A stretch of DNA of 8,409 nt, from assembly GCA_902496005.1 (NCBI GenBank), contig CABUZI010000071.1, positions 1-8,409 on the forward strand, read 5' to 3'. How positions within the stretch are numbered: the stretch's first letter is position 1; every line of letters starts with the position of its first letter. A program made the position numbers and the translations under genes. This document shows, in pieces, positions 1 through 6,510 of the stretch. Under the pieces are notes generated by a model. It saw only the letters and a list, made by a program, of their open reading frames with translations. It searched no databases and was not told where the DNA came from. The stretch is from an uncultured Collinsella sp. Its GTDB lineage: Bacteria > Actinomycetota > Coriobacteriia > Coriobacteriales > Coriobacteriaceae.

Positions 1-644
1 GCTACAACGAGATTCTCGCGGGACGCGCCACCAATATCTTCGACTGCAATATGGCATCGGGTTCCCTCATGGACATTGGCGTCTACGCCGTCGAGCCCAT
101 GGTCGAGATTTTCGGCATGCCCTCCGGCCTTACGAGCATGACTACTCTACTCGACCCCACCACGCGACAGCTCACGCACGGCCCCATCGACGGCTGCGGT
201 TCCATCCTCGCCAGCTACGGCGGTGGCCGCATCTCCGTCGAGCTCGCGCACTCCAAAATTACGAATGACCTGCTGCCCTCGCAGATCGAAGGCGAGCGTG
301 GCACTATCCAGATCGACCATCTGTCCGCGCCCCGCAACGTCCGCATCGACTATCGCGGCGACGTCGTACGCGGCTCGGCGACCGAGGCGCCGCGCGAACA
401 GGGCGAGAACGGCCGCGTGCTCGACCTGCCCAAATCGAGCAACACCATGGAATACGAGCTTGCCGACTTTATCACCGCTATCGACGGCGTTCATCACGTT
501 AAAGATGAGATTTGGGAAACGTCGGCCGGACGCCATGAGCTTGGCCACTATCGCGATGTCACGCTCGTCTCGCTGCGCATCATGGATGCCGTGCGCCAGC
601 AGGCCGGCATAACCTTCCCGGCCGACGCAGGCAAGCAGGCATAG
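1..644 (+). CDS. Gfo/Idh/MocA-family oxidoreductase, C-terminal part (5'-truncated by window edge)
   Basis: The open frame runs in from the left edge (first full codon at base 3) and ends at TAG 642-644, so only about 213 C-terminal residues are seen. Members of this family are NAD(P)-dependent dehydrogenases acting on sugars, inositols or related cyclic polyols. The N-terminal Rossmann domain with the cofactor site lies outside the window. What is visible is the C-terminal alpha/beta domain: the segment around base 51, reading MASGSLMDIGVY, matches the family motif (G-G-x-L-x-D-x-G-x-Y) that starts this domain. It is followed by beta-strand-like stretches and a helix containing EYELADFITAI, typical of the region before the family's C-terminus. 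The substrate cannot be told from this part. The stop lies two bases before the acylphosphatase ATG, so the two genes are probably co-transcribed. Confidence 0.85.
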   Translation, partial: YNEILAGRATNIFDCNMASGSLMDIGVYAVEPMVEIFGMPSGLTSMTTLLDPTTRQLTHGPIDGCGSILASYGGGRISVELAHSKITNDLLPSQIEGERGTIQIDHLSAPRNVRIDYRGDVVRGSATEAPREQGENGRVLDLPKSSNTMEYELADFITAIDGVHHVKDEIWETSAGRHELGHYRDVTLVSLRIMDAVRQQAGITFPADAGKQA

Positions 645-646
645 CT

Positions 647-1057
647 ATGGGCCTCTTCGATACGTTCTTCTCCAGCGTCACCGGCGGCAGTCGAGAGCCT
701 CAAAAACCATCAAACGTCGAGCTCGAGCTGCGCCGCAGGCTTACTGTGCTCGCAAGCGACGAGGCCACTCAAGACACTCCCCTGCGCTATTTCCTGCGCT
801 GGGCGGGGCAAGTCCAGGGCGTTGGTTTTCGCTTTACCAACGCCAACCTCGCGCAGGCACGCTCCCTCACCGGCTGGGTGCGTAATATGGAAGACGGCTC
901 AGTCGAGATGGAGATACAGGGGGCTCCGGCAAATATCCTATCTCATCTCGAGGCGCTTCATGCCTCCTACGAGCGTATGGGAACACGTTTTCGCCTCGTA
1001 GACGCCCAGGCCCGAGCCCCACTTGCCAATGAAGACGGTTTCACGCCTCGTTATTAG
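647..1057 (+). CDS. acyP: Acylphosphatase with an N-terminal extension
   Basis: Acylphosphatase hydrolyses carboxyl-phosphate bonds such as those in acetyl phosphate and 1,3-bisphosphoglycerate, in the cytoplasm. The 136-residue product has the acylphosphatase fold from about residue 46. The phosphate-binding loop reads GQVQGVGFR, with the catalytic Arg at residue 62. The second motif GWVRNMEDGSV carries the catalytic Asn at residue 80. Usual acylphosphatases are about 90-100 residues; here roughly 45 charged residues precede the domain and about 25 follow it. The ATG at 647 is two bases after the upstream stop; no strong Shine-Dalgarno is seen, which suggests translational coupling. No later ATG fits before the domain, so the extension is probably real. 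Domain assignment is confident; the role of the extension is unknown. Confidence 0.9.
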   Translation: MGLFDTFFSSVTGGSREPQKPSNVELELRRRLTVLASDEATQDTPLRYFLRWAGQVQGVGFRFTNANLAQARSLTGWVRNMEDGSVEMEIQGAPANILSHLEALHASYERMGTRFRLVDAQARAPLANEDGFTPRY

Positions 1058-1082
1058 TATTGTGTGCTAAATACGGTATCAT
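1054..1082 (+). promoter_or_regulatory. Candidate perR promoter with an overlapping inverted repeat
   Basis: TATCAT at 1077-1082 matches the -10 consensus at five of six bases. TTAGTA at 1054-1059 lies 17 bases upstream as a weak -35 (three of six). An imperfect inverted repeat, TTAG-N9-CTAA (1054-1070), overlaps the -35 and overlaps the last codon of acyP. Fur-family repressors often bind AT-rich dyads at their own promoters, so autoregulation is a reasonable inference. The repeat only loosely resembles the Bacillus PerR box and the match is short. Confidence 0.4.
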
Positions 1083-1118
1083 TTACCTACGACCGTTGAT
1101 AGAAAAGAGGCGAGGCGC

Positions 1119-1499
1119 ATGGCGGTGCAAAGAAGGAATACCAGGCAGCGAAAGCTGGTTCTTGACGCCGTGCGCCAAAGCTATAACCATCCCACCGCCG
1201 ATGAAATCTACAATGTCGTGCGCGCGCAGGATGACAAAATCAGCCGCGGTACGGTCTACCGCAACCTCAATCTCTTGGCCGACGCCGGCGAGATTCTCTC
1301 CATCAAGACGCCGGGCGGAAGTCGCTTCGATCGCACCATCGAGCCGCACGCACATATCATCTGCACCTCGTGCAGCCGCGTCATCGACGTACCGCTCCCC
1401 TTCGATGCCCAGCTCGACGCCAAAGCGTCCGAGCAAATCGGCTGGCACGTCACGTCGCACTACACCATCTTCGAGGGTCTCTGCCCCGACTGCCGGTAG
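1119..1499 (+). CDS. perR: Fur-family metalloregulator, PerR type
   Basis: This is a predicted cytoplasmic metal-dependent repressor of 126 residues. The winged-helix domain contains HPTADEIY (residues 24-31) and the recognition-helix region RGTVYRNLNLL (43-53). The dimerisation domain has HAHIICTSC. Two CxxC pairs (C82/C85 and C122/C125) form the structural zinc site. The expected regulatory metal ligands are present: H24, D71, H77, H79 and D90. Position 90 is Asp in RVID; the aligned site is Asp in peroxide-sensing PerR and Glu in classical Fur, which favours PerR and a peroxide-stress role. The protein stops one residue after the last Cys, so the C-terminal tail is very short. ATG 1119 has GAGG at 1107-1110 and 1112-1115. 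The gene has its own putative promoter and converges on the HAD phosphatase with a 15-bp gap. Confidence 0.88.
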   Translation: MAVQRRNTRQRKLVLDAVRQSYNHPTADEIYNVVRAQDDKISRGTVYRNLNLLADAGEILSIKTPGGSRFDRTIEPHAHIICTSCSRVIDVPLPFDAQLDAKASEQIGWHVTSHYTIFEGLCPDCR

Positions 1500-1514
1500 A
1501 TGTTCGGGACATGC

Positions 1515-2312
1515 CTACTCGGCAAGCAGGCGACGCAGCTCTTCTTCGACCGTGCGCACGTAACGGACGCGGTCGTTGATGTCGCGCATAGAGGGATTGC
1601 AACTCTCCATTAGATAAGGATGGCCCACTACGTTGAGCATGTCGCGGTCGTTTTCGTTATCGCCAAACGCCATCATCTCATCGGGCGAAATACCCAAGAC
1701 ACGACCGTAATCGGCAAGCGCGGAACCCTTACCCGAATCAAAGCCGATAAAGTCCGTCCATTCGGTTCCCGATGTCATGACATCGACTCGATCGCTAAAG
1801 TGGCGCTCGAAATACTCCAACGCCGCCGACTGCTCCGCCTCGGGCGTCTGGAAGGCAATCTTAATGACGTCCTCGTCGATGTCCTCGGGGCGGTCGACCA
1901 CCGCCACATCGCAGTGGACCTCATAGCGCAAATGGTCGACGAACGCATCGTTGCCGCTCATGGTGTAGAGGTGTCCCTCACACGAAAGGGTCACGTCGGC
2001 ATGGGGATACACAACCACGGCATTCGCGATATCCATAGCAAGGCTACGCTCCATGGAACGCTTGACAACGGCACGCCCCTCGCTCATCACCAGGGCTCCG
2101 TTTTCGCATACATAGGCGAGCTCATCGGCCACCGGGGCAAACAGGTAGCGCAAGCTCGCATATTGACGACCGCTCGCCGGCATAAACACGATGCCGCGAC
2201 GATGCAGCTCGTCGATGAGCTTAAAAGCCTCGGAACGCGGCTCGCGCTCCCCCGGATGCAGCAACGTGCCGTCCAAATCGCATGCAATCAGCTTGATTCC
2301 TTCAAGACCCAT
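1515..2312 (-). CDS. Cof-type HAD-superfamily phosphatase
   Basis: The 265-residue product is a HAD hydrolase of the Cof class, which usually dephosphorylates sugar phosphates, nucleotides or flavin/pyridoxal phosphates in the cytoplasm. All four HAD motifs are visible: DLDGT (nucleophile D12 and acid/base D14), the Ser of PASGR (S47), Lys195 in DSGKGSAL, and GDNENDRDML (D218 and D222). The roughly 100-residue stretch between motifs II and III is the size of a C2-type cap. The start is placed at ATG 2312 because a purine-rich GGGGGAAAG precedes it, and because a longer in-frame ORF would run back through the terminator at 2344-2382. The substrate cannot be deduced. No enzyme of an obvious common pathway adjoins it. 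Confidence 0.88.
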   Translation of the reverse strand: MGLEGIKLIACDLDGTLLHPGEREPRSEAFKLIDELHRRGIVFMPASGRQYASLRYLFAPVADELAYVCENGALVMSEGRAVVKRSMERSLAMDIANAVVVYPHADVTLSCEGHLYTMSGNDAFVDHLRYEVHCDVAVVDRPEDIDEDVIKIAFQTPEAEQSAALEYFERHFSDRVDVMTSGTEWTDFIGFDSGKGSALADYGRVLGISPDEMMAFGDNENDRDMLNVVGHPYLMESCNPSMRDINDRVRYVRTVEEELRRLLAE

Positions 2313-2343
2313 ATGCTTTCCCCCACAGCATCTCATCAACAGA

Positions 2344-2382
2344 AAGACGGACTTTGAATAGTTGCCTCTCAAAGTCCGTCTT
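2344..2382 (-). terminator. Intrinsic terminator of the slyD-ureE operon
   Basis: A perfect 14-bp inverted repeat (AAGACGGACTTTGA at 2344-2357 against TCAAAGTCCGTCTT at 2369-2382) encloses an 11-base loop. Read on the minus strand, the hairpin ends in CTT and continues TTCTGTT, a short U-rich tail. It begins 13 bp beyond the ureE stop, where a terminator for that operon is expected. Only about 30 bp separate it from the HAD start, so HAD transcription must begin in or near the hairpin or come from readthrough. Confidence 0.75.
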
Positions 2383-2395
2383 ACTTATACGCACG

Positions 2396-2974
2396 TTAAC
2401 CGCGCGCCTTCTTTACGATCGTAAAGTCTGGAGCCATACTCACAACGGCATCCGCCGCACTCGACGCAAAGCGCCGGTCCGAATCGAGTTCACGGGTAAC
2501 CACCGAGAGCCGAACGCCCTCGACGCCCCGGAGCATGCGGCCCAAAACAGGCTGCACCGGCGTATACATGCGCACGGTATGCTCGTCCGAATCGCCTCGG
2601 AAAAGTGGCGTGTGCATATTGCCGATCTCCCAGCACGCATGCGCGAGCGCAATCGGGTCCATGCGGTCAACTTCGACCAAATAAACCTCGGCGCTGCGCA
2701 GACGTACGACAACCACCACGGGCACCGCACCCGTGTGGTCGATAGCGAGCACGTCACCGTCGGCAAGACGACCGCCGTCGGCAGTATCCAGCCGAACATC
2801 GACCGTGCGCCCCAGCTCCGTCACGCCCACAAGCGCGCATACATCAGCCTGGTCCCAATCGAGCAGCAACTCGTCAACTTCAAAGACGCCGCCTAACTTC
2901 CGGCGAAGCAGGAGTTCATAGGACGGATCGTTGAGATTTCCCAAGCATGTCGTCGAAACCAAGCGTTCAGGCAT
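2396..2974 (-). CDS. ureE: UreE-like nickel metallochaperone, no urease genes nearby
   Basis: UreE proteins are dimeric cytoplasmic chaperones that carry Ni(II) to apo-urease. This 192-residue protein has a UreE-like N-terminal peptide-binding region (the GRTVDVRLDTADGGRLADGDVL stretch in two parts, near residues 55-76). Its C-terminal metal-binding domain contains EIGNMHTPL (116-124) and VLGRMLRGVEGV (143-154). His121 matches the conserved dimer-interface nickel ligand (His96 of Klebsiella, His100 of Sporosarcina pasteurii). Tyr and Pro stand near where many homologues have a second His-bearing motif, and no His-rich tail exists; the tail from about residue 170 is not like typical UreE. ATG 2974 is three bases after the slyD stop, with GAGG/GAGGG upstream, so the two are co-translated. 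The only neighbours are slyD and a HAD phosphatase. Family assignment is good; a true urease role is uncertain. Confidence 0.8.
   Translation of the reverse strand: MPERLVSTTCLGNLNDPSYELLLRRKLGGVFEVDELLLDWDQADVCALVGVTELGRTVDVRLDTADGGRLADGDVLAIDHTGAVPVVVVVRLRSAEVYLVEVDRMDPIALAHACWEIGNMHTPLFRGDSDEHTVRMYTPVQPVLGRMLRGVEGVRLSVVTRELDSDRRFASSAADAVVSMAPDFTIVKKARG
2411..2426. repeat. 16-bp perfect palindrome in the ureE 3' end
   Basis: CTTTACGATCGTAAAG reads the same on both strands and lies within the ureE codons for the residues FTIVKK, 13 bp before the stop codon. A perfect 16-bp palindrome is mildly unusual for a window this size. It could be an operator or chance; nothing else marks it. Confidence 0.5.
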
Positions 2975-2977
2975 ACT

Positions 2978-3406
2978 CTAGCCCTCAACCTCGACGAGCT
3001 CGATATCAAAGTTGAGGTCCTTGCCGGCCAGCTCGTGGTTGGCGTCGAGCGTCACGGCCTCGGGCGTCACGTCAATGACCACGGCGGGGACGGGCATACC
3101 GCTCGGCGTGGACAGGAAGAGCTTCATGCCCTTCTCGATCTGTTCGATGTTGGGAACCTGCTCGGCCGGGAAGGTGATAACCATCTCGGGATTGTGCTCG
3201 CCGTAGGCATCGGCAGCAGGAATGTGCACGGTCTTCTTCTCGCCCACCTGCATGTCGACAACAGCGGCGTCGAAGCCCTTGATCATCTGACCGGCGCCGC
3301 AGGTGAACTCCAGCGGCTCGCCGCGATCGTAGGAGCTATCGAACTGCGTGCCGTCGTCGAGCGTGCCGCGATAATGAGTCTTGACCTTCTTGCCCTGGTT
3401 GGACAT
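2978..3406 (-). CDS. slyD: SlyD-like FKBP-type peptidyl-prolyl isomerase
   Basis: The 142-residue protein is an FKBP-type cis/trans prolyl isomerase and chaperone of the SlyD class. The FKBP half includes LDDGTQFDSSYDRGEPLEF (16-34), the GAGQMIKGFD loop (37-46) and the MQVGEKKTV stretch (52-60). Residues about 75-122 form the insert-in-flap domain typical of SlyD. NHELAGKDLNFDIEL (123-137) returns to the FKBP core and is a hallmark of this class. The His/Cys-rich nickel-binding tail of E. coli SlyD is absent; the protein ends EVEG. ATG 3406 is preceded by a strong GGAGGT at the right distance; an upstream in-frame extension of ten codons lacks such support. It leads a two-gene operon with the UreE-like gene. 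Confidence 0.9.
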   Translation of the reverse strand: MSNQGKKVKTHYRGTLDDGTQFDSSYDRGEPLEFTCGAGQMIKGFDAAVVDMQVGEKKTVHIPAADAYGEHNPEMVITFPAEQVPNIEQIEKGMKLFLSTPSGMPVPAVVIDVTPEAVTLDANHELAGKDLNFDIELVEVEG

Positions 3407-3436
3407 GGTAACCTCCGTGATAAGGGCGGCGCACAA

Positions 3437-3526
3437 CGCGGGCCGCCGTGAACATATGGCGCTAACTATACCCTAGTCATACAATTCAAAGACAGTTTGC
3501 AAAGAAACGCTGCAACCGGAGGAACC
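3437..3526. promoter_or_regulatory. Divergent promoter region between slyD and the dipeptidase gene
   Basis: The 120 bp between the two divergent starts must drive both genes. On the minus strand TATAGT (3465-3470, five of six to the -10 consensus) faces slyD. On the plus strand TACAAT (3480-3485, five of six) faces the dipeptidase gene. Convincing -35 hexamers are not seen for either, so exact start sites are uncertain. The plus-strand gene has a clear GGAGG at 3518-3522, four bases before its ATG. Confidence 0.35.
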
Positions 3527-4540
3527 ATGGCATATCCCGTATTTGACCTACACTGCGACACCGCCGACCGCATCGGCTGGGCCACGCTCGATCTCGACCT
3601 GCGCTTTACCGCCGGCACCGACGGTTATTTCCCCGGCGACGAAACGCATCCGCAAGATTTCGACCTCATCGAGGGCAACGCCTGCGCCATCTCGCTCGCA
3701 AAGATCGGCAACACGCCGTGGGCACAGTGCTTCGCCACGTTTGTCCCCGACGAGATTCCCACCGCCCACGCCGCGCGCTTCCAGGCGCAAATCATGGCGC
3801 ACATGAGCGGCCAGGCAATGCTCAACCACGACCGCATGGTCAACGTACGCAGCGCCGCTGACATTCGCCCTGCGCTCAAAGACGGCAAGGTCGCCTGCAT
3901 CCACACCATCGAAAACGCCACGTTCTTTGCCGAGGACCCCACGCTGATCGAGGTACTCAAGAGCCTGGGCGTACTCATGTCATCACTCAGCTGGAACGCG
4001 CAGGGACCGCTCGCGAGCGGGCACGATACCCACGCCGGCCTCACCGCCGCCGGCATCGAGGCACTTACGCAGATGGAGCACGCCGGCATGGTACTCGACG
4101 TCTCCCACCTCAACGATGAGTGCTTTGACGAGGTTGTCGCCCACGCCACGCGCCCCTTCGTCGCCAGCCACTCCAACTCCCGTGCGGTTTGCGGCGTCAA
4201 ACGCAACCTTACTGACGACCAGTTCCGCACCATTCGCGACATGGGTGGCATCGTCGGCCTCAACTACTGCAGCGAGTTCCTATCCAACGACGTAACCGAC
4301 AAGACCGCCGCAGACGTCACCTTCGACCAGCTAGCGGCACATATCGAGCACTGGCTCGACCTGGGCGGCGAGGACGTCATCGCGCTCGGCGGCGACTGGG
4401 ACGGTGCCACGGTGCCTGCTTTCCTCTCCGATGCCAGCAAGATGCCCGAATTCCAGAACATGCTCTCCAAGCACTTTGGCAAGACCGTGATGCAAAAGCT
4501 CTGCAGCGACAACGCGCTTGCCTTCTTCGAACGCTATTAA
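3527..4540 (+). CDS. M19 family (membrane/renal-type) dipeptidase
   Basis: The 337-residue enzyme belongs to the binuclear-zinc M19 dipeptidases, which cleave dipeptides including some with D-residues. The metal ligands of the family can be followed: H9-x-D11 in FDLHCDTADR, E129 in IHTIENA, H194 in DVSHLND, H215 in ASHSNSRAV, and Asp290 in the GGDWDG motif. Length is normal for bacterial members. There is no signal peptide or membrane segment, so the protein is probably cytoplasmic despite the family name. GGAGG at 3518-3522 fixes the start at ATG 3527; a TTG ten codons upstream has no such support. It may serve peptide catabolism or peptidoglycan-peptide recycling; the sequence does not say which. 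Confidence 0.92.
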   Translation: MAYPVFDLHCDTADRIGWATLDLDLRFTAGTDGYFPGDETHPQDFDLIEGNACAISLAKIGNTPWAQCFATFVPDEIPTAHAARFQAQIMAHMSGQAMLNHDRMVNVRSAADIRPALKDGKVACIHTIENATFFAEDPTLIEVLKSLGVLMSSLSWNAQGPLASGHDTHAGLTAAGIEALTQMEHAGMVLDVSHLNDECFDEVVAHATRPFVASHSNSRAVCGVKRNLTDDQFRTIRDMGGIVGLNYCSEFLSNDVTDKTAADVTFDQLAAHIEHWLDLGGEDVIALGGDWDGATVPAFLSDASKMPEFQNMLSKHFGKTVMQKLCSDNALAFFERY

Positions 4541-4556
4541 TTTCACATCCCTTGAG

Positions 4557-4592
4557 CGGGCCGGCATGCCGAACGGTCGACATACCGGCCCG
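4557..4592 (+). repeat. Stem-loop between the dipeptidase gene and the metallopeptidase gene
   Basis: CGGGCCGG (4557-4564) and CCGGCCCG (4585-4592) form an 8-bp GC-only stem. After one mismatch the pairing continues with ATG/CAT for three more pairs. There is no T-run on either side, so it is not a canonical intrinsic terminator. It could slow transcription, protect the upstream mRNA 3' end, or be a worn terminator. Confidence 0.5.
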
Positions 4593-4614
4593 TCCCCAAT
4601 CCAAAGGACCGCTT

Positions 4615-5391
4615 TTGACGCAGCAATTTACGTTTTTCCTACCCCGACCGGATGGGACGCCCATCCCCGTCGTCGTTACCAAAAAGCGCGTCAAGAACTT
4701 CAACCTACGCGTCACATCGAGCGGTGAGGTCCACGCCAGCGCACCGCTCGGCGCCAGCCGCGAGCGCATCTAAGCGTTTGTGAAGCGCAACAGCGCCTGG
4801 ATTGTCAGCCGACTTGCCCAGCGCGAACAACGTCAGGCGACGACGCGAGAGCCGCTCAGTCCCTCGTCCATCATTGCACTTTGGGGCAAGCCCATCACGG
4901 TACAGGATGCACTCGATCACAACTTTGCATCACCCGCACCGCGACCCAAACAGGCCACCTTCGCAAGTTTTATGGGTACCGACGAATCGGACGTAGGCCC
5001 ACGGGCCAAGCGGCACACAATCCTCGACGGTCTAACGTCCGATGAGCTCCAAGTCCACATCGACCAGCTTTATACGACCGAGGTCACCGCAGTGCTACGC
5101 GACATCGTGCACACGTACGAAATCGCAATGGGCGTCACCGTGGCCCGCATTTCCGTACGCAGCATGAAAACGCGTTGGGGCTCATGCACGCCTAAATCCG
5201 GCGCTATTCGCATCGCGCGCGAGCTCGCCGCCTACCCCGTCGAATGCCTCGACATGGTAGTCGCCCACGAGCTCGTCCACTTGCTCGAGCCAAGCCACAA
5301 TCAGCGGTTTCACGCCCTGCTCGACACGTACTGCCCCAACAATAGAGCTCTGTCGCAGCGACTCAAGCAGCCACCCATAGAGACGTATTAG
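4615..5391 (+). pseudogene. YgjP/DUF45-type zinc metallopeptidase, interrupted by an in-frame TAA
   Basis: From the TTG at 4615, preceded by AAAGGA at 4603-4608, one frame runs for 258 sense or stop codons to TAG 5389-5391. That is close to the family's usual length. The N-terminal strands (FFLPRPDGTPIPVVVTKK) and the C-terminal catalytic half (RWGSC, then HELVHLLEPSHNQRF with the HExxH zinc site and third His) are typical of YgjP-like peptidases of the WLM/SprT group. Codon 53 (4771-4773) is TAA, in the context RERI-stop-AFVKRNSAWI. The family typically has an acidic residue here, so a single GAA-to-TAA change explains it. No other stop or frameshift is present, so the lesion is recent or a base error. 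Reinitiation at GTG 4780 lacks a Shine-Dalgarno and would lose the N-terminal strands. The natural substrate is unknown. Confidence 0.8.
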
Positions 5392-5397
5392 AACCGG

Positions 5398-5883
5398 TTA
5401 GCGCACGCGCTCGATCTCGACACCGCAACTTGCCAGGGGCAGGCCAACAGGAGCCCACGGCTTATCGAGCTTTATGCGCACACCAAGCAGCGAGGGATAG
5501 CGGCGCAACAGCATCCGGGCTGTCCCCTCGGCTGCCGCCTCGATGAGTTTAAACGTATGCTCGCGCAGATAGCCATCGACATCGTGGCACACCGAGCCAT
5601 AGTCAATCGAGGCGTCCAGGTTGTCGTGCTCCCCCGCCGCGCGCAGGTCGGCATAGAGCACCAGAGAAACGATGAACTTCTGACCCAGCGCGTTCTCCTC
5701 GGGATACACGCCATGGTTGGCAAAAACCTCAAGGCCGTCAATGACAATACGATCGGCATGGCGCAAATCGTCATAGCTCACGTGAGGCACCGCCGTCGCA
5801 GTAGAAATTTCACCCCTACCACGACGGGCGAGCTCAGCACCCTCAGTCTTGGTTACATTCTCGGGCAGTTTCTTGTTACTCAT
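5398..5883 (-). CDS. folB: Dihydroneopterin aldolase with an N-terminal extension
   Basis: FolB converts 7,8-dihydroneopterin to 6-hydroxymethyl-7,8-dihydropterin and glycolaldehyde in folate synthesis. Of 161 residues, the aldolase spans about 44-160. VFANHGVYPEENALGQKF (53-70) carries the glutamate matching Glu22 of the S. aureus enzyme (E63). E115 in LIEAAAE matches the pterin-binding Glu, and K141 in LDKPWAP matches the catalytic Lys. The first ~43 residues are polar, low in hydrophobics and not part of the usual ~120-residue enzyme. ATG 5883 has a good GGAGA upstream, supporting the long form. It is the last gene of the nrdG-folE-HD-folB run and converges on the metallopeptidase gene with six bases between stops. 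Confidence 0.93.
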   Translation of the reverse strand: MSNKKLPENVTKTEGAELARRGRGEISTATAVPHVSYDDLRHADRIVIDGLEVFANHGVYPEENALGQKFIVSLVLYADLRAAGEHDNLDASIDYGSVCHDVDGYLREHTFKLIEAAAEGTARMLLRRYPSLLGVRIKLDKPWAPVGLPLASCGVEIERVR

Positions 5884-5926
5884 CGCGATCGTCTCCTTCG
5901 TTTAGAACCCCGACCGCGCAAACTAA

Positions 5927-6508
5927 CTACACGCGAATCGACAGGTTCTTTTTATCATCGCTCCAGTTGCAAGCATTGCGCGCGGGACATGCAAAGCAGG
6001 CGCGCGACGCTTTGTCGGCTGCATAGAGCAGACGCTCAAGCGGTTGGCTGTTCACGCGCAGCTTTCGATGGCCCAGAATGGCCGTCTTAATTGCTGCGGC
6101 ATCGGCCAGCTCAAACGCCACGCCATCGGGCATGCCGGCGAGTATTGCATCAGCGACGCGCTCGCTTGCAACATCATGGGATATACCCGATTCATACTGT
6201 TCATCTTTGCCGATATCGTGAAGAAGTGCCGTAGCGTAGATGACCTCGCGGTCAAATTCGAGCTCTTCCTCGAGATTCTTGATCCACATAATACGGGCGA
6301 CATCGAGCAGGTGGTCAATACCATGGCGGCAGAAGATGCGCCCCGATTCCAGCTGAGCAATGTTGCCCAGGTGGCGCCGGAACAGGCCGTTGGCACAAAT
6401 GTAATCGATACGAGGCATGACGCCAAAAGGCGCCAGGCCCGAAGCCATAAAACCGCGACGTGGCGTTCCCTCGTCAGTATTCGATGTAAAGTCGTTGACG
6501 ACCCTCAT
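5927..6508 (-). CDS. HD-domain phosphohydrolase with a cysteine-rich tail, between folE and folB
   Basis: The 193-residue protein is a metal-dependent HD-domain hydrolase. The ligand residues visible are H62 in CRHGIDHLLDVAR, H97-D98 in LLHDIGK, H111 in ISHDVASE and D165 in LYAADKASR. Another conserved-looking His is H147 in GHRK. The C-terminus has C171-x2-C174-x5-C180, which with C60 or C38 could bind zinc or an iron-sulfur cluster. The ATG at 6508 follows the folE stop by two bases, so translation is probably coupled; no strong Shine-Dalgarno is seen. The conserved part begins near MPRIDYIC (residue 31), so a later start is possible. Position between folE and folB suggests a pterin or nucleotide phosphohydrolase; this is inference only. 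Confidence 0.82.
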   Translation of the reverse strand: MRVVNDFTSNTDEGTPRRGFMASGLAPFGVMPRIDYICANGLFRRHLGNIAQLESGRIFCRHGIDHLLDVARIMWIKNLEEELEFDREVIYATALLHDIGKDEQYESGISHDVASERVADAILAGMPDGVAFELADAAAIKTAILGHRKLRVNSQPLERLLYAADKASRACFACPARNACNWSDDKKNLSIRV

Positions 6509-6510
6509 GG

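Noticed and set aside
1620..2357. A 245-residue open frame on the plus strand across the HAD gene
   Set aside because: The opposite strand encodes all four HAD motifs. This frame has no recognisable domain and no ribosome site.
4552..4773. A separate small protein of about 73 residues before the metallopeptidase
   Set aside because: It is in the same frame as the following ORF and supplies the N-terminal strands of the same family, so it is one gene cut by a stop.
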